Assembly (NCBI GenBank): GCA_050288625.1
Contig: JBNKEE010000045.1
Span: 1-64,000 of the forward strand
Length of the DNA stretch: 64,000 nt
Direction: 5' to 3'
Origin: JAAGZL01 sp050288625
Lineage (GTDB): Bacteria; Pseudomonadota; Gammaproteobacteria; Chromatiales; Chromatiaceae
Shown here: piece after piece, positions 25,253 to 34,386 of the stretch
Position numbering within the stretch: position 1 is the stretch's first letter
Layout: each line of letters begins with the position of its first letter
Notes under the pieces: model-generated
Told to the model about the DNA's origin: nothing
What the model saw: only the letters and a program-made list of their open reading frames with translations
The model's database searches: none
Translations under genes and position numbers: made by a program

Positions 25253-26212
25253 ATGGACCAACAAGTAAGACTGCAATATTTTCCCGTTGCCTTTTTTGCC
25301 ATGGTGATGGGTATGTCAGGCTTAACCCTGGCCTGGGAAAAATCCCACATGGTGCTGCATATGCCAGTAATTGTATCCAAGGTACTGATGCTGTTTACCG
25401 CCGGACTGTTTCTGATTCTAGCTGGTTTCTTTCTGGTCAAGCTGCTGCGTTATCCAGATGCCGTTAAGAAGGATCTGGCCCATCCGATCAAGCTGAGCTT
25501 CTTTCCAACTATATCTATCAGCATGATACTTTTGGGAATCTGCACATTACATGTAAATTCTACGTTGTCGTTCGCGTTGTGGGCCGTAGGCAGTACAGTG
25601 CACCTGTTTTTTACCCTGTATGTGATGCAGGTATGGATGCACCACGAACACTTTGAGATTCACCATATAAATCCGGCTTGGTTTATACCTATCGTGGGTA
25701 ATATCCTGGTCCCTATAGCAGGTGTCTCCCATGGCTATGTTGAGATATCAACATTCTTTTTCAGTATCGGTCTGCTGTTTTGGATCGTGTTGCTGGGTAT
25801 TATCTTTAATCGGGTCATCTTTCATCAGCCACTGCCGGAGAGGTTGTTTCCTACTCTGTTCATTTTGATAGCACCTCCCGCTATCGGTTTTATCTCTTAT
25901 GTGAAACTAAACGGTGAGGTGGATATCTTTGCTCGAGTACTGTATTACTCGGCCCTGTTTCTCACTCTATTGCTGTTTACCCAGATACCACGTTTTACCA
26001 AATTGAAGTTTTTCCTTTCGTGGTGGGCCTACTCATTTCCCATGGCAGCAATCACCATCGCGACCATACTTATGTATCAGAAGACCGGGCAGATCTGGTT
26101 TAAGATTATGGGGTTTGGATTGCTTGGACTTATCACGTTACTTATATCGTTTCTTCTGTATAAGACGGTAATGGCGGTAGGTAACAAGCAGATCTGTGTT
26201 GATGAGGGCTAA
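25253..26212 (+). CDS. SLAC1/TehA-family anion channel or transporter
   Basis: I place the start at 25,253, seven bases after a GGAG site; an upstream in-frame ATG at 25,211 lacks one. The 319-residue protein is almost entirely transmembrane (about ten helices). Family features include YFPVAFFAMVMGMSGLTLAW at the start and HINPAWFIPIVGNILVPIAG in the middle. Relatives include tellurite-resistance protein TehA, plant SLAC1 and sulfite exporter Ssu1. A tellurite, sulfite or other anion role is possible; the neighbours do not decide. Confidence 0.9.
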   Translation: MDQQVRLQYFPVAFFAMVMGMSGLTLAWEKSHMVLHMPVIVSKVLMLFTAGLFLILAGFFLVKLLRYPDAVKKDLAHPIKLSFFPTISISMILLGICTLHVNSTLSFALWAVGSTVHLFFTLYVMQVWMHHEHFEIHHINPAWFIPIVGNILVPIAGVSHGYVEISTFFFSIGLLFWIVLLGIIFNRVIFHQPLPERLFPTLFILIAPPAIGFISYVKLNGEVDIFARVLYYSALFLTLLLFTQIPRFTKLKFFLSWWAYSFPMAAITIATILMYQKTGQIWFKIMGFGLLGLITLLISFLLYKTVMAVGNKQICVDEG

Positions 26213-26238
26213 AGGTAGCTTTAGAGAGATTGCTCTGT

Positions 26239-26649
26239 ATGGATAAATTCACCAGAAATTATTCGATCTTCCTGGGGACCCTTGTTCTGGTTATTATGGC
26301 CTGGGCGCTGTATGAAGACCCAAAGGTGTCTGAACTTAATGATCTGCTGGAGCAGGATCAGATGGTTGCTAACTATCCTTATAGGTTTCATGTAGTGCGT
26401 GTAAACAATGGGGTTGCAGTGATCAGTTCGCCGCGCGACAGCATGTTTCCGATGTACAGGGCATTGGGAATAATCTTTCCGCGTTTAGCAAATCGAGATC
26501 AGGATAACCCGGATCTTATGCGAGCTCAGCAGGAGTTAGCCGAAGTGCAAAAACAGGCCAAGCGCATAGTGATCGAATCAGGAAAGATAGAGCGGATTAG
26601 GTGGGAGCTGGATAAGGAGTGGCTGGCGGATCACGGCATAATGCCGTGA
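26239..26649 (+). CDS. Conserved membrane-anchored protein of unknown function
   Basis: I do not recognise this 136-residue protein. Residues 8-25 form a transmembrane helix, followed by a mostly helical periplasmic part with many charged residues. The start used is ATG 26,239, preceded by AGAGAG; a TTG nine bases upstream is possible. It follows the SLAC1-like gene by 26 bases and probably shares its transcript. Its 3' end overlaps the convergent queG gene by 19 bases. Confidence 0.7.
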   Translation: MDKFTRNYSIFLGTLVLVIMAWALYEDPKVSELNDLLEQDQMVANYPYRFHVVRVNNGVAVISSPRDSMFPMYRALGIIFPRLANRDQDNPDLMRAQQELAEVQKQAKRIVIESGKIERIRWELDKEWLADHGIMP

Positions 26650-27689
26650 CGTCCAAGCGCCCAGACCACATGTTCCCGCACCAGTGCCGATGGGTGGTCA
26701 ATCCTATTCTTTAACGCGGACGTAACCTGTTCTGATGTCAATGCGTTTCCCAGGGCCACAGCGATATTACGTAGCCAGATTTCATGTCCGATCCTTCGTA
26801 TGGCCGATCCTTCCAATCGATTTAGAAACTGGTCCTCACTCCATGCAAAAAGTTCAATTAGTTCAGGCGTATCCAATCCGTTCCTCGGGAGGAAGTCTTT
26901 TTCGCTGGTGCATGTTATAAAACGACTCCAGGGACAGGGTAACAGGCAGTCATCGCAGCCGTAGATGCGGTTACCCATCAGAGGTCGTAGCTCCTCCGGG
27001 ATAGGGCCATGTAGCTCTATGGTGAGATATGAGATACAGCGTCTGGCATCCAGTTCATAGGGCGCCACTATGGCCTGTGTGGGGCATGCCTGCATACATC
27101 TATCACAGGAACCGCAGTGATCACTCTCTTCTCTGTCATAAGGCAGTGGTAGGTCTGTGTATATCTCCCCCAGGACAAACCAGGATGCAGCTGCACGATT
27201 CACCAACATACTGTTTTTACCGACCCAACCCAGACCGGCCTTGGTTGCCAGGGGTTTTTCCATGACCGGGGCGGAATCGGTAAAGACCCTGTAGCTGTAA
27301 TCACCTATTTCATCATGGATGCGCGTGGCTAGCCTCTGCAACCTGTTGCGTACTATCTTATGATAGTCGCGCCCTAGGGCATAACGAGCTATGTATCCCA
27401 GATTTGAGTCGGCAAGGACCGCATGCGAATCGATCTCAGGTGGCATATTATCCATCCTGGCGGATATTACACTGATAGTGCCAGGTATCAGCTCATCCGG
27501 CCGACTGCGCTTGTGGCCGTGACTAGCCATGTATCCCATATCACCATGACGTCCTGCATTAAGCCATCGATCCAGATGTCTCTCCGCACGGTCCAGGGTG
27601 GTGTTGGAAATGCCGATCTGCTGGAAACCTAGCTCCAGGCCCCAGACCTTTATCGCGTTTGCCAGTTGCATGTAATCCATACTCTTCAT
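26631..27689 (-). CDS. queG: Epoxyqueuosine reductase QueG
   Basis: The 352-residue protein has the QueG domain with conserved SVISARMDNMPP, YGRDYH-like ALGRDYHKIVR, and FTDSAPVMEKPLATKAGLGW. Two ferredoxin-type cluster motifs follow: CGSCDRCMQACP (about 194-205) and CDDCLLPCPWSRF. A C-terminal HEAT-like region comes after. It makes the last step of queuosine synthesis in tRNA, reducing epoxyqueuosine with cobalamin and [4Fe-4S] clusters. It is divergent from nnr, as in E. coli. The 3' end overlaps the convergent upstream gene. Confidence 0.97.
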   Translation of the reverse strand: MKSMDYMQLANAIKVWGLELGFQQIGISNTTLDRAERHLDRWLNAGRHGDMGYMASHGHKRSRPDELIPGTISVISARMDNMPPEIDSHAVLADSNLGYIARYALGRDYHKIVRNRLQRLATRIHDEIGDYSYRVFTDSAPVMEKPLATKAGLGWVGKNSMLVNRAAASWFVLGEIYTDLPLPYDREESDHCGSCDRCMQACPTQAIVAPYELDARRCISYLTIELHGPIPEELRPLMGNRIYGCDDCLLPCPWSRFITCTSEKDFLPRNGLDTPELIELFAWSEDQFLNRLEGSAIRRIGHEIWLRNIAVALGNALTSEQVTSALKNRIDHPSALVREHVVWALGRHGIMP

Positions 27690-27782
27690 AGCTTTGGAAC
27701 TATAGCATCTCGATTAAGCCCCACTAAACAACAAATCTCGGATACAATTCGATACCACACCAGATGTAGTGAATGGATCTGT

Positions 27783-29294
27783 ATGAAGACAATGAAATTA
27801 ACTGAGGCCCTGCCAGTAGATCTGTATCGAGCTGAGCAGGTGCGCGAACTGGATAGAACCTCGATCGAGAGTTTTGGAATACCGGGACTCACACTGATGG
27901 AGCGAGCTGGCAGTGCTGCTTATAGATTATTGCGTACAAAATGGCCGGAGGTTCAAGATGTAACCGTTGTCTGCGGAACGGGGAATAACGGGGGAGATGG
28001 GTTCGTTCTGGCCAGGATGGTTCTGCAGGATGGTATTGCAGTGCGGGTGTTACAGTTGGGAGATCCAGATAAGTTGTCTGGTGATGCCAAGCATAATGCC
28101 GACGCCTTCATGGCCTTGGGTGGCGAGATCATCCAGTTTGGGTCGGTTCCGGAACAGACCGAGGTGATAGTGGATGGGGTATTCGGTACTGGTCTGGAGC
28201 GGGAAGTAGGCGGTGACTGGGCCGAAGCATTGGGCGCGATCAATGATCATTGGGCGCCAGTGTTGGCCCTGGATATTCCGTCCGGTCTGCACTCCGACAG
28301 TGGCAAGGTGCTGGGGATTGCGGTAAAGGCGGATGCGACCATCAGTTTTATTGGATTGAAACAGGGGTTGTTTACCGGAGATGGCCCGGAGCAGTGCGGG
28401 GAACTACATTTTGACGAGCTGGAAGTACCGTCCGGGGTTTACTCTGGACAGATTCCATCCGCAACCAGGGTGAGTTGGGATGCCCTAAGATGCCACGTTA
28501 CGCCCAGGAGCAGGACGGCACATAAAGGGGATTTTGGGCATCTGCTGGTTATTGGTGGCGCCCCCGGGTTCTCCGGCGCCGTGCGCATGGCAGCCGAGTC
28601 AGCGGCTAGGAGCGGTTCTGGATTGGTATCAGTGGCCACTAGCCCGAAACATGCGATGTCTATAAATATGGGGCGACCGGAACTGATGTGCCATGGGGTG
28701 GAAGGCCCGGAACAGCTAAGGCCGTTACTTAAAAAGGCTAATGTGTTGGCAATTGGTCCTGGTTTGGGTACCTCAAAGTGGGCTATGGGACTTTTGGGTT
28801 ATGTGTTGGAGTGTAGACTGCCCCTGATCTTGGATGCCGATGCACTGAACCTTCTAGCATATGAACCCATGCATAGAGATGATTGGATCTTGACCCCGCA
28901 TCCAGGAGAGGCTGCTCGGTTGCTCGGTTGTTCAGTTGCCGATGTCCAATCTGATCGCTTTCAGAGTGCGCGTTTGCTTCAGCTTAAATACGGCGGAATA
29001 GTGGTATTGAAGGGGGCTGGAACCCTTATACAGGCTGGGCAGGAGAGGGCGACCAGCATCTGCACCGATGGGAATCCAGGTATGGCCAGCGGCGGGATGG
29101 GGGATGTCCTTACTGGTGTGATCGCATCGTTGTTGGCGCAGGGCTATGCACCGGAGCTAGCAGCAAGCATGGGAGTGTGTCTGCATGCTAAAGCTGCTGA
29201 TGTTGAAGCAAAAAACGGTGAAAAAGGACTGCTTGCTACAGATCTGATACCTACTATTAGAAGACTGATCAACTCCGAGCTGGATGGATGTTAA
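27783..29294 (+). CDS. nnr: Bifunctional NAD(P)H-hydrate epimerase/dehydratase
   Basis: I choose ATG 27,783 (503 residues, MKTMKLTEALPVDLYRAEQV), because the epimerase domain begins there; a longer frame adds 39 unrelated residues. The N-terminal YjeF_N domain has CGTGNNGGDGFVLAR and VDGVFGTGL. The C-terminal ADP-dependent dehydratase domain has HKGDFGHLLVIGGAPGFSGA, TPHPGEAARLL and GNPGMASGGMGDVLTG. Together they repair hydrated NAD(P)H. It overlaps tsaE by seven bases and begins the nnr-tsaE-amiB-mutL-miaA-hfq-hflX series. Confidence 0.97.
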   Translation: MKTMKLTEALPVDLYRAEQVRELDRTSIESFGIPGLTLMERAGSAAYRLLRTKWPEVQDVTVVCGTGNNGGDGFVLARMVLQDGIAVRVLQLGDPDKLSGDAKHNADAFMALGGEIIQFGSVPEQTEVIVDGVFGTGLEREVGGDWAEALGAINDHWAPVLALDIPSGLHSDSGKVLGIAVKADATISFIGLKQGLFTGDGPEQCGELHFDELEVPSGVYSGQIPSATRVSWDALRCHVTPRSRTAHKGDFGHLLVIGGAPGFSGAVRMAAESAARSGSGLVSVATSPKHAMSINMGRPELMCHGVEGPEQLRPLLKKANVLAIGPGLGTSKWAMGLLGYVLECRLPLILDADALNLLAYEPMHRDDWILTPHPGEAARLLGCSVADVQSDRFQSARLLQLKYGGIVVLKGAGTLIQAGQERATSICTDGNPGMASGGMGDVLTGVIASLLAQGYAPELAASMGVCLHAKAADVEAKNGEKGLLATDLIPTIRRLINSELDGC

Positions 29295-29767
29295 GGTTGT
29301 ATACCGACAATTCGGAACAGCAGGAGGCGGTCGGTGCAGCATTGGCAGCGGATTGTCCGCACGGCAGTATCATCTACCTTCATGGAGATCTGGGCGCAGG
29401 CAAGACTACCCTGGTCAGGGGGTTTATGCATGGTCTTGGTCACAAAGGTGCGGTAAAAAGCCCAACCTATACCTTGATGGAACCATACCGCATAGGTGAC
29501 ATAAGTTATTGCCATATAGACCTTTATCGCTTATCAGATGCAGAAGAGCTGGAATATACGGGCCTGCGCGATCTACTGGATGAGGGGGCCACGCTGCTGG
29601 TGGAGTGGCCGGAACGGGGGCAGGGAGGATTGCCTCCATCTGACCTGATGATCCATATTGGTCACCTGCAGCAGGGGCGAAATCTGGAACTTACGGCCCA
29701 AACCGAACGGGGTGAACGGCTATTGCAGGCGGCAAAAGCCATATTGCATGACAAACTTAATAACTAA
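29288..29767 (+). CDS. tsaE: tRNA t6A biosynthesis ATPase TsaE
   Basis: The 159-residue protein has the P-loop GDLGAGKTTLVRGFMHGL (about 34-51), KSPTYTLMEPY and the HIDLYRL motif, followed by VEWPERG. It hydrolyses ATP in the TsaB-TsaC-TsaD-TsaE pathway that makes threonylcarbamoyladenosine in tRNA. It overlaps nnr by seven bases and precedes amiB, the usual gammaproteobacterial order. Confidence 0.97.
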   Translation: MLRLYTDNSEQQEAVGAALAADCPHGSIIYLHGDLGAGKTTLVRGFMHGLGHKGAVKSPTYTLMEPYRIGDISYCHIDLYRLSDAEELEYTGLRDLLDEGATLLVEWPERGQGGLPPSDLMIHIGHLQQGRNLELTAQTERGERLLQAAKAILHDKLNN

Positions 29768-29866
29768 ATAGAGAAAAGTCTGCTATCCTTAAGAAAACAC
29801 TGGAAAATTATTTTTTCACATGCTACTTTTATCAACAGATTCAGAGTAATTTATGTGTGATGGTTG

Positions 29867-31225
29867 ATGAAAATGAACAAGATTGCCGCCATCCTGCTAC
29901 TTATTTGTAGTCTTTCCCTCCAGGCAGGGCAGACAGATATCAACAGTCTGCGCCTGTGGAGTGCGCCTGATCACACCAGACTGGTGTTTGACGTCAGTAG
30001 CTCCGTGCAGCATCGTATATTCGCCCTAAGTAATCCTGATCGCCTGGTGATAGATTTTACTGACGCGAAACTTAACACCTCCCTTGCCGGATTTACCGGT
30101 AATGATAGGTTTGTAAAAAATATTCGCAGTGGTGCGCGGGGTGAAAATGGACTACGCATAGTCCTTGATCTAAAGTCCAGGATAAATCCTAAAATCTTTG
30201 CGCTGGCGCCAAATCGTGAGTATGGACATCGTCTGGTTCTGGATTTGTTTGAAATTGAGTCAGATGCCGTTTCTCCAACAAACGTTATACCGGTAAGGTC
30301 CACTTCATCTCAGAAGGCTGTGGTGAAGAAACAGCCTAAGAAATATCAACCGGCCAGGGATGTGGTGATCGCGATTGATGCAGGTCACGGGGGCGAGGAT
30401 CCGGGTGCAATAGGTCGCAACGGAACCAGGGAAAAGGATGTAGTTCTATCCATTGCCCGCAAGCTGTCTGCCATGATCAGCCAGGAAAAAGGCATGCGCC
30501 CGGTCCTGATCCGTAAAGGGGATTATTATCTGGGACTTAGGAAACGATCCGCACTGGCGCGCAAGCATAAGGCAGATCTTTTCATATCAATACATGCTGA
30601 TGCGTTTAGGGACAGGCGAGCCAGAGGATCATCGGTTTTCACTCTGTCTAATAAAGGTGCCTCAAGTGAGGCTGCGCGTTGGCTGGCCGAAAGGGAAAAT
30701 AGTGCCGATCTAATAGGTGGGGTGGAACTGAAAGATAAGGATGACGTTCTGGCGTCGGTACTGCTTGATCTATCACAGACCGGCACCAGGCAGGCCAGTC
30801 ATGATGTGGCGGAGAAGGTGTTGAGAAATATGCGTCGTGTTGGGAAGGTACACAAAGGGTCTGTGCAGAAGGCTGGTTTCGCAGTTTTGAAGTCTCCAGA
30901 TGTTCCTTCCATATTGGTCGAGACAGCGTTTATCAGCAACCCGTCAGAAGAGAGATATTTGAGGAGCAGATCGCACCAGGGTAAGTTGGCAAAAACCATC
31001 TTTTCCGGGGTTAAGGATTACTTCTATTCCAATCCTCCACCAGGGACATTGTTGGCCCAGAGGTTAAGGCCTGAAAAGATCGCAACGCGTAAACATGTTA
31101 TACACCACGGGGACACGCTAGGTATGATTGCAAAACAGTATCAGGTCAGTGTGCATGGTCTCCGTGATGCCAATGACCTGTCCGGAGACACCATCAGGGT
31201 AGGACAGGTCCTGCAGATCCCTTGA
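29867..31225 (+). CDS. amiB: N-acetylmuramoyl-L-alanine amidase with AMIN and LysM domains
   Basis: The 452-residue exported enzyme has a signal peptide (about 1-20), an AMIN domain (about 25-125) for septal targeting and a zinc amidase_3 domain (about 165-385). The zinc ligands are in IDAGHGGEDPGAIG, TREKDVVL and ISIHADAF, and the catalytic Glu is in VETAFISN. A single C-terminal LysM domain (HHGDTLGMIAKQYQVS) binds peptidoglycan. It splits septal murein during daughter-cell separation. Position between tsaE and mutL matches amiB. ATG 29,867 is used; a TTG one codon upstream is also possible. Confidence 0.95.
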   Translation: MKMNKIAAILLLICSLSLQAGQTDINSLRLWSAPDHTRLVFDVSSSVQHRIFALSNPDRLVIDFTDAKLNTSLAGFTGNDRFVKNIRSGARGENGLRIVLDLKSRINPKIFALAPNREYGHRLVLDLFEIESDAVSPTNVIPVRSTSSQKAVVKKQPKKYQPARDVVIAIDAGHGGEDPGAIGRNGTREKDVVLSIARKLSAMISQEKGMRPVLIRKGDYYLGLRKRSALARKHKADLFISIHADAFRDRRARGSSVFTLSNKGASSEAARWLAERENSADLIGGVELKDKDDVLASVLLDLSQTGTRQASHDVAEKVLRNMRRVGKVHKGSVQKAGFAVLKSPDVPSILVETAFISNPSEERYLRSRSHQGKLAKTIFSGVKDYFYSNPPPGTLLAQRLRPEKIATRKHVIHHGDTLGMIAKQYQVSVHGLRDANDLSGDTIRVGQVLQIP

Positions 31226-32970
31226 GAATCCATGCTCTACCTTCACAGCTGATAAATCAGATCGCTGCCGGCGAGGTGGTCGAGCGCCCATCTTCCGTAG
31301 TAAAAGAGCTGTTGGAAAACAGTCTGGATGCCGGTGCAAGCAGAATAGATATAGATATAGAGCAGGGTGGGATCAAGCTAATCAGGGTCAGGGATAACGG
31401 TAGCGGCATCTTCCAGGATGATCTGGCTTTGGCTCTGTCTCGCCATGCCACCAGCAAGATTGTCAGTTTGCAGGATCTGGAGCAGATATCCAGCCTAGGA
31501 TTCAGGGGCGAGGCTTTGCCGAGTATCGCTTCTGTGTCACGTCTTGCGCTCACCTCAAGACAGCAGGAGGCGGATGCAGCATGGACCATCAGCACATCCG
31601 ACGACCCTGCGCCGGCGGCCCATCCGGTTGGCACAACAGTCGAGGTGCGTGATCTTTTCTACAACACCCCGGCCAGACGCAAATTTCTCAAGATGGAACG
31701 GACAGAGTTCGGTCATATCGATACCCTGTTAAAGCGTATGGCCCTAAGCCGTTTCGATGTAGGGTTCGTGTTGCGGCATAATCAGAAGGAGGTTCTCTCT
31801 CTCGCACCAGCTACCACCGATGCGGATAAGGGCGCACGTGTGAGTCAGGTGTTAGGTCCAAGCTTTTTGGAGAATTCCCTGTTTTTGCAGATTGAGGCTG
31901 CTGGCATGCACCTGTCCGGTTGGATCGGCAACCCAGCCTTTAATCGCAGTCAGGCTGATATGCAATATTTCTATGTGAATAACCGCATGGTACGGGATAA
32001 GGTGGTAAGCCATGCCGTACGGCAGGCCTATCAGGACGTACTGTTTCATGGTCGGCATCCGGCCTATCTGCTGTTCATGGAGTTGAATCCGTCCTTGGTG
32101 GATGTGAATGTGCATCCGGCCAAGACGGAGGTGCGTTTTCGTGAGTCCCGTCAGGTGCATGACTTTATCTTTCGAACGCTGCAAAGGGCCATGGCTGAGA
32201 CCGTGGACGAACAACAAACATCAGCCACATCCGATGATGCGATAGTCCAGTTAAAACAGCCAGCAGATATAGGTTTTGAGCCAAGGCCTCTTAACCTGGA
32301 TGTCTCTGAAGGCAGGAGAGGTTATCAGGCATCGTTCCAGGCCCAACGTCCTGTTCAGTCAGCAGATGTATCAGACGATACAGGTATGCCGCCGCTTGGG
32401 TATGCCTTGGCCCAGTTGCATGGGATCTATATCCTGTCCCAGAACGCATCAGGATTGGTGTTGGTGGATATGCACGCAGCCCATGAACGCATTGTATACG
32501 AGCGCTTCAAACAGGGTATGGAGGATGCTGGAATAACCACCCAGCCGCTATTGGTACCGGTGACTGCAGCGGTTTCTGAGAGAGAAGCCGATCTTGCTGA
32601 AGAGGCTTATGAACTACTGAAAGAGTTGGGCATGGATGTTGACCGTATCGGCAGAGAGAAATTAGTGGTACGTTCTATTCCGGCAATCCTGCAGGGGGCT
32701 GATCCGGAACAGATACTACGCGATCTGTTATCTGACATGGTAGAGCATGGGACCACGGAACGTATCCGTCAGGAGATAAATGCAGTGTTGGCCGGTATGG
32801 CCTGTCACGGCTCTATCAGGGCTAATCGCAGACTATCCATGGACGAGATGAATGCGTTGCTGAGAGATATGGAGAAGACAGAACGCATAGGACAGTGCAA
32901 TCACGGTCGTCCAACCTGGGTGCAGTTAAGCATGGATGAATTGGATCGACTATTTCTGCGTGGTCAGTAG
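31222..32970 (+). CDS. mutL: DNA mismatch repair protein MutL
   Basis: The 582-residue protein starts at a TTG overlapping the amiB stop. The GHKL ATPase motifs are QIAAGEVVERPSSVVKELLE, NSLDAGA, RDNGSGI and GFRGEALPSIASV. The C-terminal dimerisation domain contains DMHAAHERIVYE, which fits the metal-binding endonuclease signature DQHA-X2-E-X4-E except for Met in place of Gln. It also has ACHGSIRANRRLS and CNHGRPTW motifs. It is therefore probably a nicking MutL like those of bacteria without MutH, unlike E. coli MutL. It couples MutS recognition to strand removal. Confidence 0.96.
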   Translation: MRIHALPSQLINQIAAGEVVERPSSVVKELLENSLDAGASRIDIDIEQGGIKLIRVRDNGSGIFQDDLALALSRHATSKIVSLQDLEQISSLGFRGEALPSIASVSRLALTSRQQEADAAWTISTSDDPAPAAHPVGTTVEVRDLFYNTPARRKFLKMERTEFGHIDTLLKRMALSRFDVGFVLRHNQKEVLSLAPATTDADKGARVSQVLGPSFLENSLFLQIEAAGMHLSGWIGNPAFNRSQADMQYFYVNNRMVRDKVVSHAVRQAYQDVLFHGRHPAYLLFMELNPSLVDVNVHPAKTEVRFRESRQVHDFIFRTLQRAMAETVDEQQTSATSDDAIVQLKQPADIGFEPRPLNLDVSEGRRGYQASFQAQRPVQSADVSDDTGMPPLGYALAQLHGIYILSQNASGLVLVDMHAAHERIVYERFKQGMEDAGITTQPLLVPVTAAVSEREADLAEEAYELLKELGMDVDRIGREKLVVRSIPAILQGADPEQILRDLLSDMVEHGTTERIRQEINAVLAGMACHGSIRANRRLSMDEMNALLRDMEKTERIGQCNHGRPTWVQLSMDELDRLFLRGQ

Positions 32971-32982
32971 CCATCGGTATAT

Positions 32983-33933
32983 ATGAGTAAGCTATCCGAC
33001 AGGCCGGAATCCACAGTTATCTTTCTGATGGGACCAACCGCGTCCGGCAAGACCGATCTGGCCATTGATCTGGTGCAGGAGTTGCCATGCGATATCATCA
33101 GCGTGGATTCTGCCCTGGTATATCGTGACATGGATATAGGTACAGCCAAGCCTTCGGCAGAGGAGTTGGAACGGGCCCCGCATAGATTGATTGATATCTG
33201 TGACCCCATAGAGAGCTATTCGGCAGCGAGATTTCGTCAGGATGCGCTGCGTGAGATAGAGCAGATACAGGAGCAGGGACGTATACCATTGCTAGTGGGT
33301 GGTACCATGCTCTATTTTAGAGCGCTGCAATATGGTCTATCTGATATGCCAGATGCTGACCCGGATATTCGAGCACGGTTGGATGCAGAAATGAAGGAGT
33401 TTGGCTTGGCGGCGATGCACGCACGGCTGCATCAGGTGGATCCTCATGCTGCGGATAGGATAAATCCCAATGATCCCCAAAGGATACAACGTGCGCTTGA
33501 AGTGTACGAAATCACAGGATCTCCTCTTTCAGAACTGCAACAGAGCGATGGTGAACCAAAGCTTCCATACCATGTCATAAAACTGGTGCGTGCCCCGGTA
33601 GAGAGGTCTACTTTGCACGCAAGGATTGAACAGCGTTTCCATAAGATGTTGCAGCAGGGTCTTGAAGAGGAGGTTAAGACACTATTGCAGAAATGGGATC
33701 TAGACCACGAAATGCCCTCAATGCGTCTAGTAGGATACAGGCAGATGTTGAGATATATACAGGGTGAATATTCATATGGTCAGATGGTTGAGAGAGGGGT
33801 AATTGCTACCCGTCAACTGGCGAAAAGGCAGTTTACCTGGCTTAGATCGGAAAAGGATGTCAACTGGTTGATTGAAGAGAGAAAAAACGTTTTGGATCAG
33901 GCCTTGAAAATCATTTCAAAGCCCATATCTTAG
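32983..33933 (+). CDS. miaA: tRNA dimethylallyltransferase MiaA
   Basis: The 316-residue protein has P-loop GPTASGKTDLAIDL (about 16-29), SVDSALVYRDMDIGTAKPS, a DICDP motif, VGGTMLYFRAL, and NDPQRIQRALEVYEITG. It adds the isopentenyl group to A37 of tRNAs reading codons that start with U. It lies 12 bases after mutL and upstream of hfq, as in E. coli. Confidence 0.97.
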   Translation: MSKLSDRPESTVIFLMGPTASGKTDLAIDLVQELPCDIISVDSALVYRDMDIGTAKPSAEELERAPHRLIDICDPIESYSAARFRQDALREIEQIQEQGRIPLLVGGTMLYFRALQYGLSDMPDADPDIRARLDAEMKEFGLAAMHARLHQVDPHAADRINPNDPQRIQRALEVYEITGSPLSELQQSDGEPKLPYHVIKLVRAPVERSTLHARIEQRFHKMLQQGLEEEVKTLLQKWDLDHEMPSMRLVGYRQMLRYIQGEYSYGQMVERGVIATRQLAKRQFTWLRSEKDVNWLIEERKNVLDQALKIISKPIS

Positions 33934-34058
33934 GCCTAACAGTAAATCTACACCCATGTGCTACACTATATATTTCAATAAGGGAATGCTGGTGTATCCA
34001 CTAGTGTAATTATCCCGTCTCGATTGAGATGGAATTAATAATAAATAAGGAGAAAACA

Positions 34059-34310
34059 ATGTCAAAAGGGCAAAGCCTACAAGACCCTTTTCTGAACGCA
34101 TTGCGCAAAGAACGGGTGCCGGTCTCGATATTCCTGGTAAACGGTATTAAATTACAGGGTCAAATAGATTCATTTGACCAGTTTGTGGTGTTGCTTAAGA
34201 ATAGTGTCAATCAGATGGTCTATAAACATGCTATCTCCACTATCGTACCGGCACGAAATATTAGAATTCCAACCGGACATGACAGTCAGCCTGAACCTGG
34301 GAATTACTAA
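34059..34310 (+). CDS. hfq: RNA chaperone Hfq
   Basis: The start at 34,059 follows an AGGAG ribosome site by seven bases and gives MSKGQSLQDPFLNALRKERV, the canonical Hfq beginning; a frame starting at 34,029 adds ten extra residues. The 83-residue protein has the Sm1 motif (VSIFLVNGIKLQGQIDSFD) and Sm2 motif (YKHAISTIVPAR). The C-terminal tail is short. It forms a hexamer that pairs small RNAs with mRNAs. Confidence 0.97.
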   Translation: MSKGQSLQDPFLNALRKERVPVSIFLVNGIKLQGQIDSFDQFVVLLKNSVNQMVYKHAISTIVPARNIRIPTGHDSQPEPGNY

Positions 34311-34319
34311 CCTGAATTT

Positions 34320-34342
34320 AGGGTACCGCGTCGCGGTACCCT
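34320..34342 (+). terminator. Perfect hairpin between hfq and hflX
   Basis: AGGGTACCGCG and CGCGGTACCCT form an 11-base-pair stem around one base (T). There is no T-run, so it probably attenuates or processes rather than ends the hfq-hflX transcript. Confidence 0.6.
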
Positions 34343-34386
34343 CATACCCTCATCACTCTTTGTCCAGGGGTAGATAAACCTTATAT

